Source of the DNA: Cytobacillus oceanisediminis | GTDB taxonomy: Bacteria; Bacillota; Bacilli; Bacillales; Cytobacillaceae | Direction of reading: 5' to 3' | Length of the DNA stretch: 64,000 nucleotides | Assembly (NCBI RefSeq): GCF_004366035.1 | Contig: NZ_SOEE01000007.1 | Coordinates: 1-64,000 of the forward strand | Part shown: positions 25,718-34,875 of the stretch, one piece after another | Numbering within the stretch: position 1 is the first letter of the stretch | Layout of the letters: each line of letters begins with the position of its first letter | Translations under genes and position numbers: made by a program | The notes under the pieces: model-generated | The model's database searches: none | The model's input: only the letters and a program-made list of their open reading frames with translations | What the model was told of the DNA's origin: nothing

Positions 25718-26859
25718 ATTTGCCTCTTGCAATTGGGCTCATTTTTATTGCCCTTTATATAACTGCCATAATCGGGATTAAGATCTTAAGAATTCCCGAT
25801 ATCGTAATTTATATTATTTTAGGAGCTGGCATCGGTTTTTTTGGATTCTACAAAGAGGCGAAATTAATTGAAGCTGCAGGTGAAATTGGCTTGATTCTGC
25901 TTTTCTTTCTGCTTGGCACCAAATTCTCTGTGCGTGAATTAAGGAATAACGGAAGGAAGGTCTGGAAATCCGGGCTATTGGATGTTTTTTTGGGAGTGGG
26001 AGTGACTGCGGGAATTGCCTATGCTGCAGGTCAAAATATGTTTGTCTCTTTATTGATTGCCGGAATCGTATATGCAACTAGTTCTTCAATTACTGTTAAG
26101 CTGCTGGAATCAAAGAATCGCCTTGAAGATAAAGATTCTAAATATATGCTCTCTCTTCTGATTTTTGAAGACCTCGCTGCCCCGATTCTTGTGACCGTGC
26201 TGATTGGGCTAAGCGGTGGAAATAGTTTTTCCGCTTCAGATTTTCTGTTTATTTTTCTGAAGGTATCTCTTCTTGCCGGCACTGCAGTTTGGATGAGCAG
26301 AATAGTTCTTCATAAGGCCCAGCATTGGATGAAGAAAGTTGCTCATGAAGATTCCTTTTTGATTCTTGTTCTCGGAGTTGCGATTACCTATGGCGGATTT
26401 GCAGTATTTCTGGGGCTGTCAGAGGTTATTGGCGCATTTCTTGCCGGCATCATTCTTGCCGGAACGGAGGTAAAAGAAAAAACAGAGGAAGTTGTACTTC
26501 CCGTCAGGAATTTGTTTCTTCCATTTTTCTTCTTGAATTTCGGACTTTCGCTTGAATTTAATGAAGAAATTCCTTCTCTGGGTCTTCTGGTTATTATTGT
26601 TATCTGGTCCATCATTCACAAGCTTGCTGCAGGATATTTTGGAGGCCAATGGTATGGCCTATCGAAACAGGAAGCTCTTAAGGTGGGTTTATCATTATCA
26701 TCAAGGGGAGAATTCTCTGTAATTATTGCTGGATTGGCCACAGGGGGCCTTAAAGTATTTGCAGGGGCTTATATCCTGATTACAGCTTTGGTCGGCATGC
26801 TGCTGTTTCAGTTATCATTCTGGATTCATTCACGGGTGCAGAGGAATTCCAGTCAGTAG
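25714..26859 (+). CDS. Cation/proton antiporter, KefB/KhtU (CPA2) type
   Basis: A 381-residue membrane protein with about 12 hydrophobic segments and the Na_H_Exchanger fold. Typical phrases are GEIGLILLFFLLGTKF, YATSSSITVKLLESKNR and SLSSRGEFSVIIAG. It lacks the C-terminal TrkA-N domain of KefC. In B. subtilis KhtU works with a cytosolic regulator KhtT encoded upstream; no such gene is seen here. Its own ribosome site (AAGGATG, 12 bases away) is weak. Likely K+ or NH4+ efflux for pH or osmotic control. Confidence 0.85.
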   Translation: MNLPLAIGLIFIALYITAIIGIKILRIPDIVIYIILGAGIGFFGFYKEAKLIEAAGEIGLILLFFLLGTKFSVRELRNNGRKVWKSGLLDVFLGVGVTAGIAYAAGQNMFVSLLIAGIVYATSSSITVKLLESKNRLEDKDSKYMLSLLIFEDLAAPILVTVLIGLSGGNSFSASDFLFIFLKVSLLAGTAVWMSRIVLHKAQHWMKKVAHEDSFLILVLGVAITYGGFAVFLGLSEVIGAFLAGIILAGTEVKEKTEEVVLPVRNLFLPFFFLNFGLSLEFNEEIPSLGLLVIIVIWSIIHKLAAGYFGGQWYGLSKQEALKVGLSLSSRGEFSVIIAGLATGGLKVFAGAYILITALVGMLLFQLSFWIHSRVQRNSSQ

Positions 26860-26870
26860 CAATAAAAATT

Positions 26871-26906
26871 ACCGGAAAACCTCTTGTTTTGAAGAGTTTT
26901 TCCGGT
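26871..26906. terminator. Bidirectional terminator
   Basis: ACCGGAAAAC-CTCTT / AAGAG-TTTTTCCGGT stem between two converging genes. Confidence 0.8.
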
Positions 26907-26929
26907 TGCTGTTTATTAATTTCTTCATC

Positions 26930-27535
26930 CTACTTCCTGCTCCGTGAAACATAAGGATTTTCAGCAATCCAAAATCTCCAGGGATAATTCCGTGCTTCAC
27001 CGGAATTATCAATTCCGATTCGTTTTCCGTGTGTGACTTTCCCGGGAGGAATTCCATTAGCAATCATAAGAGGGGGGCTTGTAAAATGCCGGCCATAATC
27101 ATCTATTGTAATATCGAGAGCTTTGGTTAATTTACCAGGTCCATTAGTGAGGTTCTTAAGATCATCCATTTTTCGTCTTTTCTTCATTAAATAAAGCCCG
27201 TCTACAGGTTCAATTCCCCTGATCAATACAGCTTCCGGTTTTTCCTTTGGGCCGCTCACAACATTAACTAAACAATGGGTATGCATCACATACGTGTAGA
27301 CAAATCCGGGTTCATTGAACATGATTTCGGTCCGCTTTGTTCTCCTGTTTCCAAAGCTGTGAGCTGCCCTGTCTTCCGGGCCCATATATGCCTCTGTCTC
27401 AACGATATAGCCTGAGGCAATGCCCTCTTCAGTTTCTTTGATCAATAAGCAGCCCAGCAGTGCCTCCGCCAATAGCAGTGTCGGCTGCTGAAAGAAGTCA
27501 TCTGGCAGAGGGGCATATGGTTTTATATCTTTCAA
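26930..27535 (-). CDS. DNA-3-methyladenine glycosylase (AAG/Mpg family)
   Basis: A 201-residue base-excision repair enzyme that removes alkylated purines. Family motifs are IVETEAYMGPEDRAAHSF (with the catalytic Glu), RRTKRTEIMF, YVMHTHCLVNVV and NGPGKLTKAL. The start is probably TTG at 27535, seven bases behind GGAGAG; a TTG at 27550 is the other option. It is convergent with the antiporter gene and divergent from proC. Confidence 0.92.
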   Translation of the reverse strand: MKDIKPYAPLPDDFFQQPTLLLAEALLGCLLIKETEEGIASGYIVETEAYMGPEDRAAHSFGNRRTKRTEIMFNEPGFVYTYVMHTHCLVNVVSGPKEKPEAVLIRGIEPVDGLYLMKKRRKMDDLKNLTNGPGKLTKALDITIDDYGRHFTSPPLMIANGIPPGKVTHGKRIGIDNSGEARNYPWRFWIAENPYVSRSRK

Positions 27536-27666
27536 GTTCAATCTCTCCAAACATTATTTTATTAGTGTTGCAGCATCGAGTCTTATGTTTTTACCCTTTG
27601 CTATTTTTTCATAACCATACCTGCAGTATAATAGCAAAAGGAAATACTATACAGGATGTGGGCATT

Positions 27667-28482
27667 ATGAATAAAAATATCGGTTTTATCGGATGTGGAA
27701 AAATGGCTCAGGCTATAATTGGAGGAATACTCAAATCCAATTTGGTAAATCCAAGCCAGATTATTGCTTCAGCGAGAACGGAGAAGACGCTTGAGGATGT
27801 AAAAAGCAGGTGGAATATACAAACACGCCTTTCCAATATTGGAGCAGCGGCAGAAGCGGATATACTGTTTTTGGCTATTAAGCCTGATGTACATGGGGAA
27901 GTTATTGATGAGATTAAAGATAGCATTCGTTCCCATGCCATCATCATAACCATTGCAGCCGGAATCAGCCTTTCCTTTCTGGAACAGTCATTTGGCCGGA
28001 AAATTAGAGCAGTTCGCACCATGCCTAATACGCCATCATTAGTAGGCGAAGGAATGAGTGTCCTTTCCGCAAATGAATCAGTATCTCCAGATGATTTGGA
28101 AGAAGTGGTAAAAATATTTTCATGTATTGGAAAAGCAGCTGTTATGGAAGAAAAGATGATGGACGCCATTCCCGCTATCAGCGGTTCTTCTCCGGCTTAT
28201 GCCTATATGTTCATTGAAGCTTTGGCAGATGGCGGTGTAAAATCTGGTTTGCCCCGTGACCAGTCTTATCAGCTCGCAGCCCAGGCTGTTTTGGGGGCAG
28301 CCAAGATGGTGCTGGAAACGGGTCTGCATCCTGCGGAATTAAAGGATGAGGTCTGTACTCCAGGAGGGGCGACGATTGAAGCCGTTGCCGAACTGGAGAG
28401 AAAAGGATTCCGTGCAGCGGTGATGAGTGCAATGGAACAATGTTTTGAAAAAACAAAGGCCCTTTCCGGAAAAAATAGATAA
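27667..28482 (+). CDS. proC: Pyrroline-5-carboxylate reductase
   Basis: A 271-residue NAD(P)H enzyme for the last step of proline synthesis. The Rossmann motif is IGFIGCGKMAQAIIGG at residues 5-20; VRTMPNTPSLVGEGMSVL and the C-terminal CTPGGATIEAVAELE are diagnostic. The ATG at 27667 follows AGGATGTGGG; longer readings run into the divergent glycosylase gene. A TATAAT lies about 30 bases upstream. Bacilli often have several ProC paralogues, so this may be one of them. Confidence 0.95.
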   Translation: MNKNIGFIGCGKMAQAIIGGILKSNLVNPSQIIASARTEKTLEDVKSRWNIQTRLSNIGAAAEADILFLAIKPDVHGEVIDEIKDSIRSHAIIITIAAGISLSFLEQSFGRKIRAVRTMPNTPSLVGEGMSVLSANESVSPDDLEEVVKIFSCIGKAAVMEEKMMDAIPAISGSSPAYAYMFIEALADGGVKSGLPRDQSYQLAAQAVLGAAKMVLETGLHPAELKDEVCTPGGATIEAVAELERKGFRAAVMSAMEQCFEKTKALSGKNR

Positions 28483-28499
28483 ATAGGATTTATTAACCT

Positions 28500-28530
28500 A
28501 AACCCGGCAGTTATACACCTGGCGGGTTTT
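28500..28530 (+). terminator. Terminator of proC
   Basis: AACCCG...CGGGTT hairpin followed by TTTC. Confidence 0.65.
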
Positions 28531-28700
28531 CTAATACTTCTTGAAATTTAGGCACACAGCAAAAGAGAAAACAATGAACATTTCACGGCAAAATAGAATA
28601 TATAATAAGAAAATTTAAATTTTAATTCCGACTTGACTCATAGGAATACATGTATTATAGTAAGTCATTATGAAAACATCTATTGGGGAGGATTCAGTCC

Positions 28701-30089
28701 ATGAGTACAGGACTTTTAGTTTTAAATATTGCCATATTGCTTCTGCTTATAGGCGTATTGTTCTTTATGCAAAAAAAGCATTTTTCATTTTCAAAGCGTG
28801 TGTTTACAGCGCTTGGATTAGGGATTTTGTTTGGTTTCGCACTTCAGCTGATTTACGGACCGGGTGCTGAGATCATTGCCAAATCTGCAGACTGGTTTAA
28901 TTTGGTAGGCGGGGGTTATGTCAAATTCCTGCAAATGATTGTAATGCCATTAGTCTTCATTTCTATTTTAGGTGCGTTTACTAAGCTTAAATTAACAAAT
29001 AATATTGGAAAAATCAGTGTGCTTATCCTTGGGCTGCTGGTAGGTACAACTGCAGTTGCTGCCGCTGTCGGAATTGCCACAGCTGTCGGCTTCGACTTGG
29101 AGGCAGTCCAAATCAGCGGAGGCGATGCAGAGACAGCCCGCGGGGAACAGCTGGAAGAAACTTATCAGGGCATTGAAGGAAGAACGTTCCCTCAGCAAAT
29201 GCTGGATTTGCTTCCGGCAAACCCATTCCTTGACTTTACAGGGGCAAGACCAACATCAACCATTTCAGTTGTTATCTTTGCTGCCTTTTTAGGAATTGCT
29301 TATCTGGGTGTGAGAAGGAAATCACCAGAGCAGGCTGAACTTTTCGCTAAAATTGTGGATGCATTCTATGCCATCATCATGCGTGTTGTTACATTAATCT
29401 TACGCTTGACTCCTTACGGTGTTTTGGCCATTATGACAAAAACCGTTGCCATGAGTGATTTCGACTCCATTTTAAATTTAGGTAAATTTGTTATTGCTTC
29501 ATATGTAGCACTTGCCATTATGTTCCTGATCCACCTGCTGCTTTTAACATTGAGCGGTTTAAATCCAATCACCTATATGAAAAAAGCATTTCCTGTATTA
29601 ACATTTGCCTTTACATCTAGAACAAGTGCCGGTGCATTGCCATTGAACATTAAAACACAAAAGTCACTGGGTGTACCTGAAGGAATTGCCAACTTTGCAG
29701 GATCATTTGGTCTTTCCATCGGCCAAAATGGATGTGCTGGAATCTATCCGGCAATGCTGGCGGTAATGATTGCTCCGACTGTGGGCATTAACCCGCTGTC
29801 ACCAGGTTTTATTTTTACCGTCATTCTCATTGTAGCGATCAGCTCCTTTGGTGTGGCAGGGGTCGGCGGCGGTGCGACGTTCGCAGCGATCCTTGTATTA
29901 TCTGCCCTTGACCTGCCAGTTGCACTGGCCGGCTTGCTGATCTCTATTGAACCGCTGATTGACATGGGACGCACAGCTGTTAACGTCAGCGGATCCATGA
30001 CCTCCGGCATCTTAACGAGCCGTATCACCGGTGAAATTGATGGAAATCTTTATAGCGACTTGAATGAAAAAATAGAAGCAGAAGCATAA
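28701..30089 (+). CDS. tcyP: L-cystine:cation symporter TcyP
   Basis: A 462-residue membrane transporter of the dicarboxylate/amino acid:cation symporter family, same length as B. subtilis TcyP. Signatures are GYVKFLQMIVMPLVFISI, LPANPFLDFTGARPTSTISV, FTSRTSAGALPLNI and ASFG-like SFGLSIGQNGCAGIYPAM. It imports cystine using a cation gradient. The ATG at 28701 follows GGGGAGG. Sulfur supply connects it loosely with the persulfide cluster at 58-63 kb, though no CymR or S-box leader was seen here. Confidence 0.93.
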   Translation: MSTGLLVLNIAILLLLIGVLFFMQKKHFSFSKRVFTALGLGILFGFALQLIYGPGAEIIAKSADWFNLVGGGYVKFLQMIVMPLVFISILGAFTKLKLTNNIGKISVLILGLLVGTTAVAAAVGIATAVGFDLEAVQISGGDAETARGEQLEETYQGIEGRTFPQQMLDLLPANPFLDFTGARPTSTISVVIFAAFLGIAYLGVRRKSPEQAELFAKIVDAFYAIIMRVVTLILRLTPYGVLAIMTKTVAMSDFDSILNLGKFVIASYVALAIMFLIHLLLLTLSGLNPITYMKKAFPVLTFAFTSRTSAGALPLNIKTQKSLGVPEGIANFAGSFGLSIGQNGCAGIYPAMLAVMIAPTVGINPLSPGFIFTVILIVAISSFGVAGVGGGATFAAILVLSALDLPVALAGLLISIEPLIDMGRTAVNVSGSMTSGILTSRITGEIDGNLYSDLNEKIEAEA

Positions 30090-30090
30090 G

Positions 30091-30125
30091 AAAAGCGACA
30101 GGTGCCGCCACCTGTCGCTTTTTTC
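30091..30125. terminator. Bidirectional terminator
   Basis: AAAAGCGACAGGTG / CACCTGTCGCTTTT perfect stem between converging genes. Confidence 0.9.
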
Positions 30126-30705
30126 ATTTAACGATATTCTGCTCTTTTCTTATAATTGTTAACGATGTCATGGCGCCAACAAATATAATTGTGATAAACG
30201 AGTACAGGAATTTTTCAATACCGACAATTTTTAAACCGCTCAAAATGACCACTCCATCAATTACAAATATCAAAGCGCCGATATTGATAGGGAGGAGCTT
30301 TGTCATCAGCTGTGCAAGCAGGTCTGTCCCCCCTGTGCTGGTTTCATAACGGAGCATAAGGCCTATCCCAAAACCGACCAGGCAGCCCCCTAAAATCGAG
30401 CTTGGCAATATGGAAAGCTCAAAATGACCTCGCATAGCAGAAAGCAAATCAATAATGAAGGATGATATCAGGAGGCCGTGCAGGCTATAGAAAAAATATT
30501 TTTTCTCATAAAACCAGGCAAGTACATATAATGGAATGCTTAAGATAATCATACTCAATCCAGTGGGAAGCTCGTAATAATAATGGAGGATCAGCCCAAT
30601 GCCAATAATGCCCCCATCAAGCAAATGGTGGGGGACAAGGAAGCAGTTAATGCCTATGCCTAATAATAAACTTCCTATTAAAGTTGCAAACAGCTTTTCA
30701 TACAT
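30124..30705 (-). CDS. YitT family membrane protein
   Basis: A 193-residue integral membrane protein of the YitT/DUF161 family, with five to six hydrophobic segments and the typical N-terminus NCFLVPHHLLDGGIIGIGLI and YETSTGGTDLLAQ. It lacks the cytosolic DUF2179 domain found in longer members. Transport function is assumed but unproven. ATG at 30705 follows TAGGGTGATAGC. Confidence 0.85.
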   Translation of the reverse strand: MYEKLFATLIGSLLLGIGINCFLVPHHLLDGGIIGIGLILHYYYELPTGLSMIILSIPLYVLAWFYEKKYFFYSLHGLLISSFIIDLLSAMRGHFELSILPSSILGGCLVGFGIGLMLRYETSTGGTDLLAQLMTKLLPINIGALIFVIDGVVILSGLKIVGIEKFLYSFITIIFVGAMTSLTIIRKEQNIVK

Positions 30706-30780
30706 AAGCTATCACCCTAACTTGTCCATTCTATACTTATAGAATATGAATGGTCAGGTATTAAATAGAAGCGTTAAAAA

Positions 30781-30818
30781 ACAAAAACAAAAAAGCTTGT
30801 CCGGTTTGGACAAGCTTT
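30781..30818 (-). terminator. Terminator of the purine permease gene
   Basis: AAAGCTTGTCC / GGACAAGCTTT stem, with the U run on the minus strand. Confidence 0.85.
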
Positions 30819-30847
30819 TGTTATAAGGCGAGCCTCAGCTTTTCTTT

Positions 30848-32149
30848 TTAGTGAGGCAGGAAAGCTAGCTGATAAAAGAATAACACTGCAAATAAATAAA
30901 CCAGCGGATGAACTTCTCTCCATTTGCCTTTTACCACTTTCATAAGCGGATAAGCGATAAATCCAAGCGCAATTCCTGTAGCAATGCTGGATGTCAGCGG
31001 CATGCTTAAGATAATCAGGAATGCAGGGAATGCTTCATCAAGTTCATTCCACTTAATATGTGAAATGCTGCCCATCATCAGGCTTCCAACGATGATCAGG
31101 GCTGGTGCAGTAATGGCAGCAAGACCTGAAACCGCACTGACAAGCGGTCCGAAGAAAGCTGAAAGCAGGAATAAACCTGCAACGGTCAAGGTTGTTAATC
31201 CTGTTCTTCCGCCGGCTGACACACCTGTGGAAGATTCAATATAAGCTGAAGTCGGGCTTGTACCAAACATGGCACCGATTGAAGTAGCGATGGAATCTGA
31301 CAAAAGCGCCTCGCGAGCTCTAGGCATCGTTTTGCCTTTCATTAATCCAGCCTGCTGGGCAACCCCGATCATCGTTCCAGTCGTATCAAAAATCGTTACA
31401 AGCAGGAAGGAGAAAACTACTGCGTATAAACTATGCTGGATAACATCTCCAATTGCTTCGAATGGATTTAAAATGATGATTCCATCCGGAAGCGAAGGCA
31501 GTGAAACAAATCCTTGGTCAAAAGAGAGCTGACCGGTAAAGAAGGCAATCAGGGCTGTGAGAATCATTCCGAAAAATAAAGCCCCATTAATCCCGAGTGT
31601 CATGAGAATTAAAGTCACAGCAAGGCCGACCAGAGCAAGAATGGATTGTGGAGAATGCAAATCCCCGAGTGCAACAAGATTTGTCGGGTGGCTTGTAATC
31701 AGCCCGGTTAACCGCAAGCCGATAAATGCAATAAATAAGCCGATTCCGGCAGTAATGCCGTGCTTTAAATTATCTGGTATCGCAATGATCAGTTTTTCCC
31801 GGAAAGGGGTAAGCGACAATATAATGAAGATAATACCTGCAATAAATACTGCTGAGAATGCAGTCATGTAATCAATATTTCCATGTGTGCCGACAACGGA
31901 GTAGGCAAAATAGGCGTTCAGGCCCATTCCTGGCGCGATGGCAATCGGATAATTGGCGAAAAGCGCCATCCAAAGAGTACCTGCAACGGTTGCGATAATG
32001 GTTGCGGAAAAGACTTGCTCAAAAGGTACACCTGCATCAGATAATATGACAGGGTTAACGACCACAATATAAACCATAGTTAAGAAAGTGGTGATGCCTG
32101 CCAGAACCTCGGTCTTTACGTTTGTTTGATTTTCTTTTAATTTGAACAT
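30848..32149 (-). CDS. Purine permease, NCS2/AzgA type (PbuG/PbuO-like)
   Basis: A 433-residue membrane protein with about 13 segments. Diagnostic phrases are AGITTFLTMVYIVVVNP, APGMGLNAYFAYSVVG, FDTTGTMIGVAQQAGLM and MFGTSPTSAYIESSTGVSAG. It takes up hypoxanthine, guanine or related bases by proton symport. A pair of PurR boxes upstream supports a purine substrate. ATG at 32149 follows GGGGGAC. Which of PbuG or PbuO it matches best cannot be decided by eye. Confidence 0.9.
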   Translation of the reverse strand: MFKLKENQTNVKTEVLAGITTFLTMVYIVVVNPVILSDAGVPFEQVFSATIIATVAGTLWMALFANYPIAIAPGMGLNAYFAYSVVGTHGNIDYMTAFSAVFIAGIIFIILSLTPFREKLIIAIPDNLKHGITAGIGLFIAFIGLRLTGLITSHPTNLVALGDLHSPQSILALVGLAVTLILMTLGINGALFFGMILTALIAFFTGQLSFDQGFVSLPSLPDGIIILNPFEAIGDVIQHSLYAVVFSFLLVTIFDTTGTMIGVAQQAGLMKGKTMPRAREALLSDSIATSIGAMFGTSPTSAYIESSTGVSAGGRTGLTTLTVAGLFLLSAFFGPLVSAVSGLAAITAPALIIVGSLMMGSISHIKWNELDEAFPAFLIILSMPLTSSIATGIALGFIAYPLMKVVKGKWREVHPLVYLFAVLFFYQLAFLPH

Positions 32150-32197
32150 ATAAAGTCCCCCATAAACTAAAACTTCTTTTAGGTGTTATGTGTAATT

Positions 32198-32242
32198 AAA
32201 TACGAACGTTTAAAAAGCACAAATAATATAATATTCGTTTTT
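32198..32242 (-). promoter_or_regulatory. PurR operator: two inverted PurBoxes
   Basis: AAATACGAACGTTT (32198-32211) faces ATAATATTCGTTTT (32229-32242), whose complement is AAAACGAATATTAT. Both fit the PurBox with central CGAA, and the 17-base gap is the spacing known for B. subtilis PurR sites. It lies 49-93 bases before the permease start. Confidence 0.65.
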
Positions 32243-32426
32243 GATATAGATTTCAAGACCTTAATGGTATTATTCTATATATTGGCGGTTTCATCCTTAT
32301 ATATAGAAAAAAGCATTGATTACGAAACTAGCTTTCCGTGAAACGGCCATTAAATCAAAATGTGTTGATAATCAATGGAGTATGCCTATAAACTAATGTC
32401 AAATGAAAACGAAATGGGGTTGGCTT

Positions 32427-34097
32427 ATGTTTGAGAATCTAAAAACAATGAACTTGAGTCAGCAGGCCGAATATTTAACGAAGGCCCTTGTGCAGTTGAA
32501 GAGTTATAACCATTCAGATGGAGAAAGGCAAAAGGCTGACTTTTTAGAGGAGATTATCCGTTCTTACCCATCTTTTAAAGACAATGAAAATTTAGTTTGG
32601 TCCCAGGAAATACCTGGTGATAAATTGGGACGCAAGAATGTTTTTGCCTTCCTCAAGGGACGTACCAGGGCCCAAAAGACCATAATTTATCTGGCTCATT
32701 TGGACACGGTCGGCATAGAAGATTTTGGACCAATTCAGAGCCTGGCACATGACCCGGACGAACTGCAGGATTTTTTTGTACAGTATGACTCAGATTCAGA
32801 AGTACAGGAAGATGCCCGATCTAATGAGTGGCTTTTTGGCAGAGGGGCATTGGATATGCAGAGCGGAATTGCTGTTCACCTTGCCAATCTGCTGTATTTC
32901 TGTGAAAATCGCGATGAACTGGAAGGAAATTTGCTTGTCATGTTCAATGCTGATGAGGAGGGTGAGCATAAAGGAAGCAGAGCTGCACTTTCCGAATTGC
33001 AATTACTGAAAGAAAAAATGAACCTGGAATATATGGCTGCTATAAATAATGATTTTATCTCGCCATTGTATGATAGGGACACCACGAAGTATGTATACAC
33101 CGGTACAGCAGGAAAGATCCTGCCGTGTTTCTCTATTTTTGGAAGGGAAGCCCATGCGGGTGAAAGTCTGGCGGGAATTGATCCTACATTAATTGCTGCG
33201 GAGCTGACTGCACGGATAAGCCAGAATTTTCAGCTGACTGAGAAGCTTGAGGGAGAGCTGGTGCTTCCTCCAAGCTGTTTATATATGAGGGATGATAAAC
33301 AACGCTATGACGTTCAGACGGCAGTTGGCTCCAGGGTTTACTTCAATTACTTTTTCTATGAAAAGCCACTGAAGCAGCTTTCGAAAGAACTGAGGATGAT
33401 TGCTGAAGATGCGTCCATTGCTGTGGAACACAGGCTGGAAGGTGCTTACAAAGATTTTCGGACTGTCAATAAGCTGCCGGAAAGACAGCTGGACTGGGGA
33501 ACAGAAGTGATGGCTTTAGAGGACTTTCTGGCATATCTTGAAGAAAAGGGAATAGATACAGTGAGTGTTATGGAAGAAGCAAAGAAGCAAAGCTCACTAA
33601 AAGAAACTGATGCCAGAATGATTGCTTTTGATATTGTAGAAGCTCTCCATCAATCAGACCCTGAGAAAAAACCTAGAGTAATCTTATTTTATGGAACACC
33701 TTTTCTTCCCGCCAACACGGTTGATATAAGTACAGAAAGAGGAATATTTTTAAAAAGTCGTCTGGAGGAAGTGCTTGCTGAAGAGGCTAAGAAAACAGGT
33801 GAGATATTCAAGGTCCGTAAATATTTCCCATACTTATCTGATGGAAGCTTTTTATCCTTCGATGGCTCGGATGAGGATATACAATCCCTTAAAAAGAACT
33901 TTCCTGCTATAAAAAGCCTTTTTCCAATTCCATTAAAGGCAATGCGGGATTTAAATATTCCTGTCATTAACCTTGGAGTTTATGGGAAGGCTGGCCATAA
34001 GTGGACCGAGCGGGTCTATAAACCATATACTTTTGAAGTTTTGCCTGAGATTATCCGAAAGCTTACAAGAAGAATACTTCAAAAGCCGGGAAGCTAA
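32427..34097 (+). CDS. M20-family peptidase, RocB-like
   Basis: A 556-residue protein related to RocB, the arginine-utilisation protein of Bacillus (566 residues). M20 metal-site motifs are visible: YLAHLDTVG, FGRGALDMQSG and FNADEEGEHKGSRAA. The start ATG at 32427 follows GGGGTTGG. RocB is a putative deacylase of uncertain substrate; no other roc gene is adjacent and no -24/-12 promoter was seen, so membership in an arginine pathway is not assured. Confidence 0.85.
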   Translation: MFENLKTMNLSQQAEYLTKALVQLKSYNHSDGERQKADFLEEIIRSYPSFKDNENLVWSQEIPGDKLGRKNVFAFLKGRTRAQKTIIYLAHLDTVGIEDFGPIQSLAHDPDELQDFFVQYDSDSEVQEDARSNEWLFGRGALDMQSGIAVHLANLLYFCENRDELEGNLLVMFNADEEGEHKGSRAALSELQLLKEKMNLEYMAAINNDFISPLYDRDTTKYVYTGTAGKILPCFSIFGREAHAGESLAGIDPTLIAAELTARISQNFQLTEKLEGELVLPPSCLYMRDDKQRYDVQTAVGSRVYFNYFFYEKPLKQLSKELRMIAEDASIAVEHRLEGAYKDFRTVNKLPERQLDWGTEVMALEDFLAYLEEKGIDTVSVMEEAKKQSSLKETDARMIAFDIVEALHQSDPEKKPRVILFYGTPFLPANTVDISTERGIFLKSRLEEVLAEEAKKTGEIFKVRKYFPYLSDGSFLSFDGSDEDIQSLKKNFPAIKSLFPIPLKAMRDLNIPVINLGVYGKAGHKWTERVYKPYTFEVLPEIIRKLTRRILQKPGS

Positions 34098-34180
34098 GTT
34101 TCCCGGCTTGCTTCAAAAAGTAACTTTAATATAGCCAATAGCGTCTAATGTAAGGAAAGAAATCAGGAGGCGGTGGCAGA

Positions 34181-34840
34181 ATGATCAAGGCTGTAATTTT
34201 TGATTTTGATGGAACCATTGTAGACACAGAATCTTTATGGTATGAGGTCTTTAAACAAGTCCTGTTTGAAGATTATGAATTTGAGCTTCACCTTGAGGAT
34301 TTTGCCAAGGGCATTGGCACCACAGATGATATTTTATTTGATTATATTGATAGTAAATTAGGTATTCAAATGAATCGTGAATCTATACAGGAGAAAACAG
34401 AAAAAGCATTCCAGAGCCAAAGGGATATTTTAATTCTGAGGGAAGGGATTCAGGACCTAATAGAAAAGTGCACTGAAAAAGGCCTTAAGCTTGGAGTCGC
34501 ATCCAGCTCCGGCAGGGTTTGGGTTAAGCATTATTTAGACCATTTTGGAATTGAGGGTCATTTTCAAACCATCAAAACAAAAGAAGATGTTGAAAAAGTA
34601 AAGCCTGACCCGGCTCTTTACATAAAAGCACTTGAAGAAATAGGCGTCGAGCCGGAGGAAAGTCTGGCCATTGAAGATTCCGTAAATGGATCACTTGCCG
34701 CTGTTCAGGCAGGAATGCACTGTGCGGCTGTTCCAAATGATGTTACACATTTTCTTTCCTTCCATGAAAAGGTTTTGCGGTATAAGGCTTTTTCTGAAAT
34801 ACCTATTGATGAACTGGTAATGGGGAAAGGCAAGGGTTAA
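34181..34840 (+). CDS. HAD-superfamily hydrolase, beta-phosphoglucomutase-like
   Basis: A 219-residue phosphatase-like protein. Motif I is FDFDGTIVDTES, motif II lies in LGVASSSGR, and motifs III-IV in KPDPALYIKAL and AIEDSVNGSLAA. It resembles B. subtilis YhcW, from the same chromosomal neighbourhood. The substrate is unknown; sugar phosphates or nucleotides are likely. Strong ribosome site (AGGAGGCGG). Confidence 0.88.
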   Translation: MIKAVIFDFDGTIVDTESLWYEVFKQVLFEDYEFELHLEDFAKGIGTTDDILFDYIDSKLGIQMNRESIQEKTEKAFQSQRDILILREGIQDLIEKCTEKGLKLGVASSSGRVWVKHYLDHFGIEGHFQTIKTKEDVEKVKPDPALYIKALEEIGVEPEESLAIEDSVNGSLAAVQAGMHCAAVPNDVTHFLSFHEKVLRYKAFSEIPIDELVMGKGKG

Positions 34841-34874
34841 AAAAAGGAGCGGGCTCAGCCTGCTCCTTTTTTTT
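34839..34874. terminator. Bidirectional terminator
   Basis: GGAGC-G-GGC tca GCC-T-GCTCC stem framed by A8 and T8 runs, between converging genes. Confidence 0.9.
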
Positions 34875-34875
34875 A

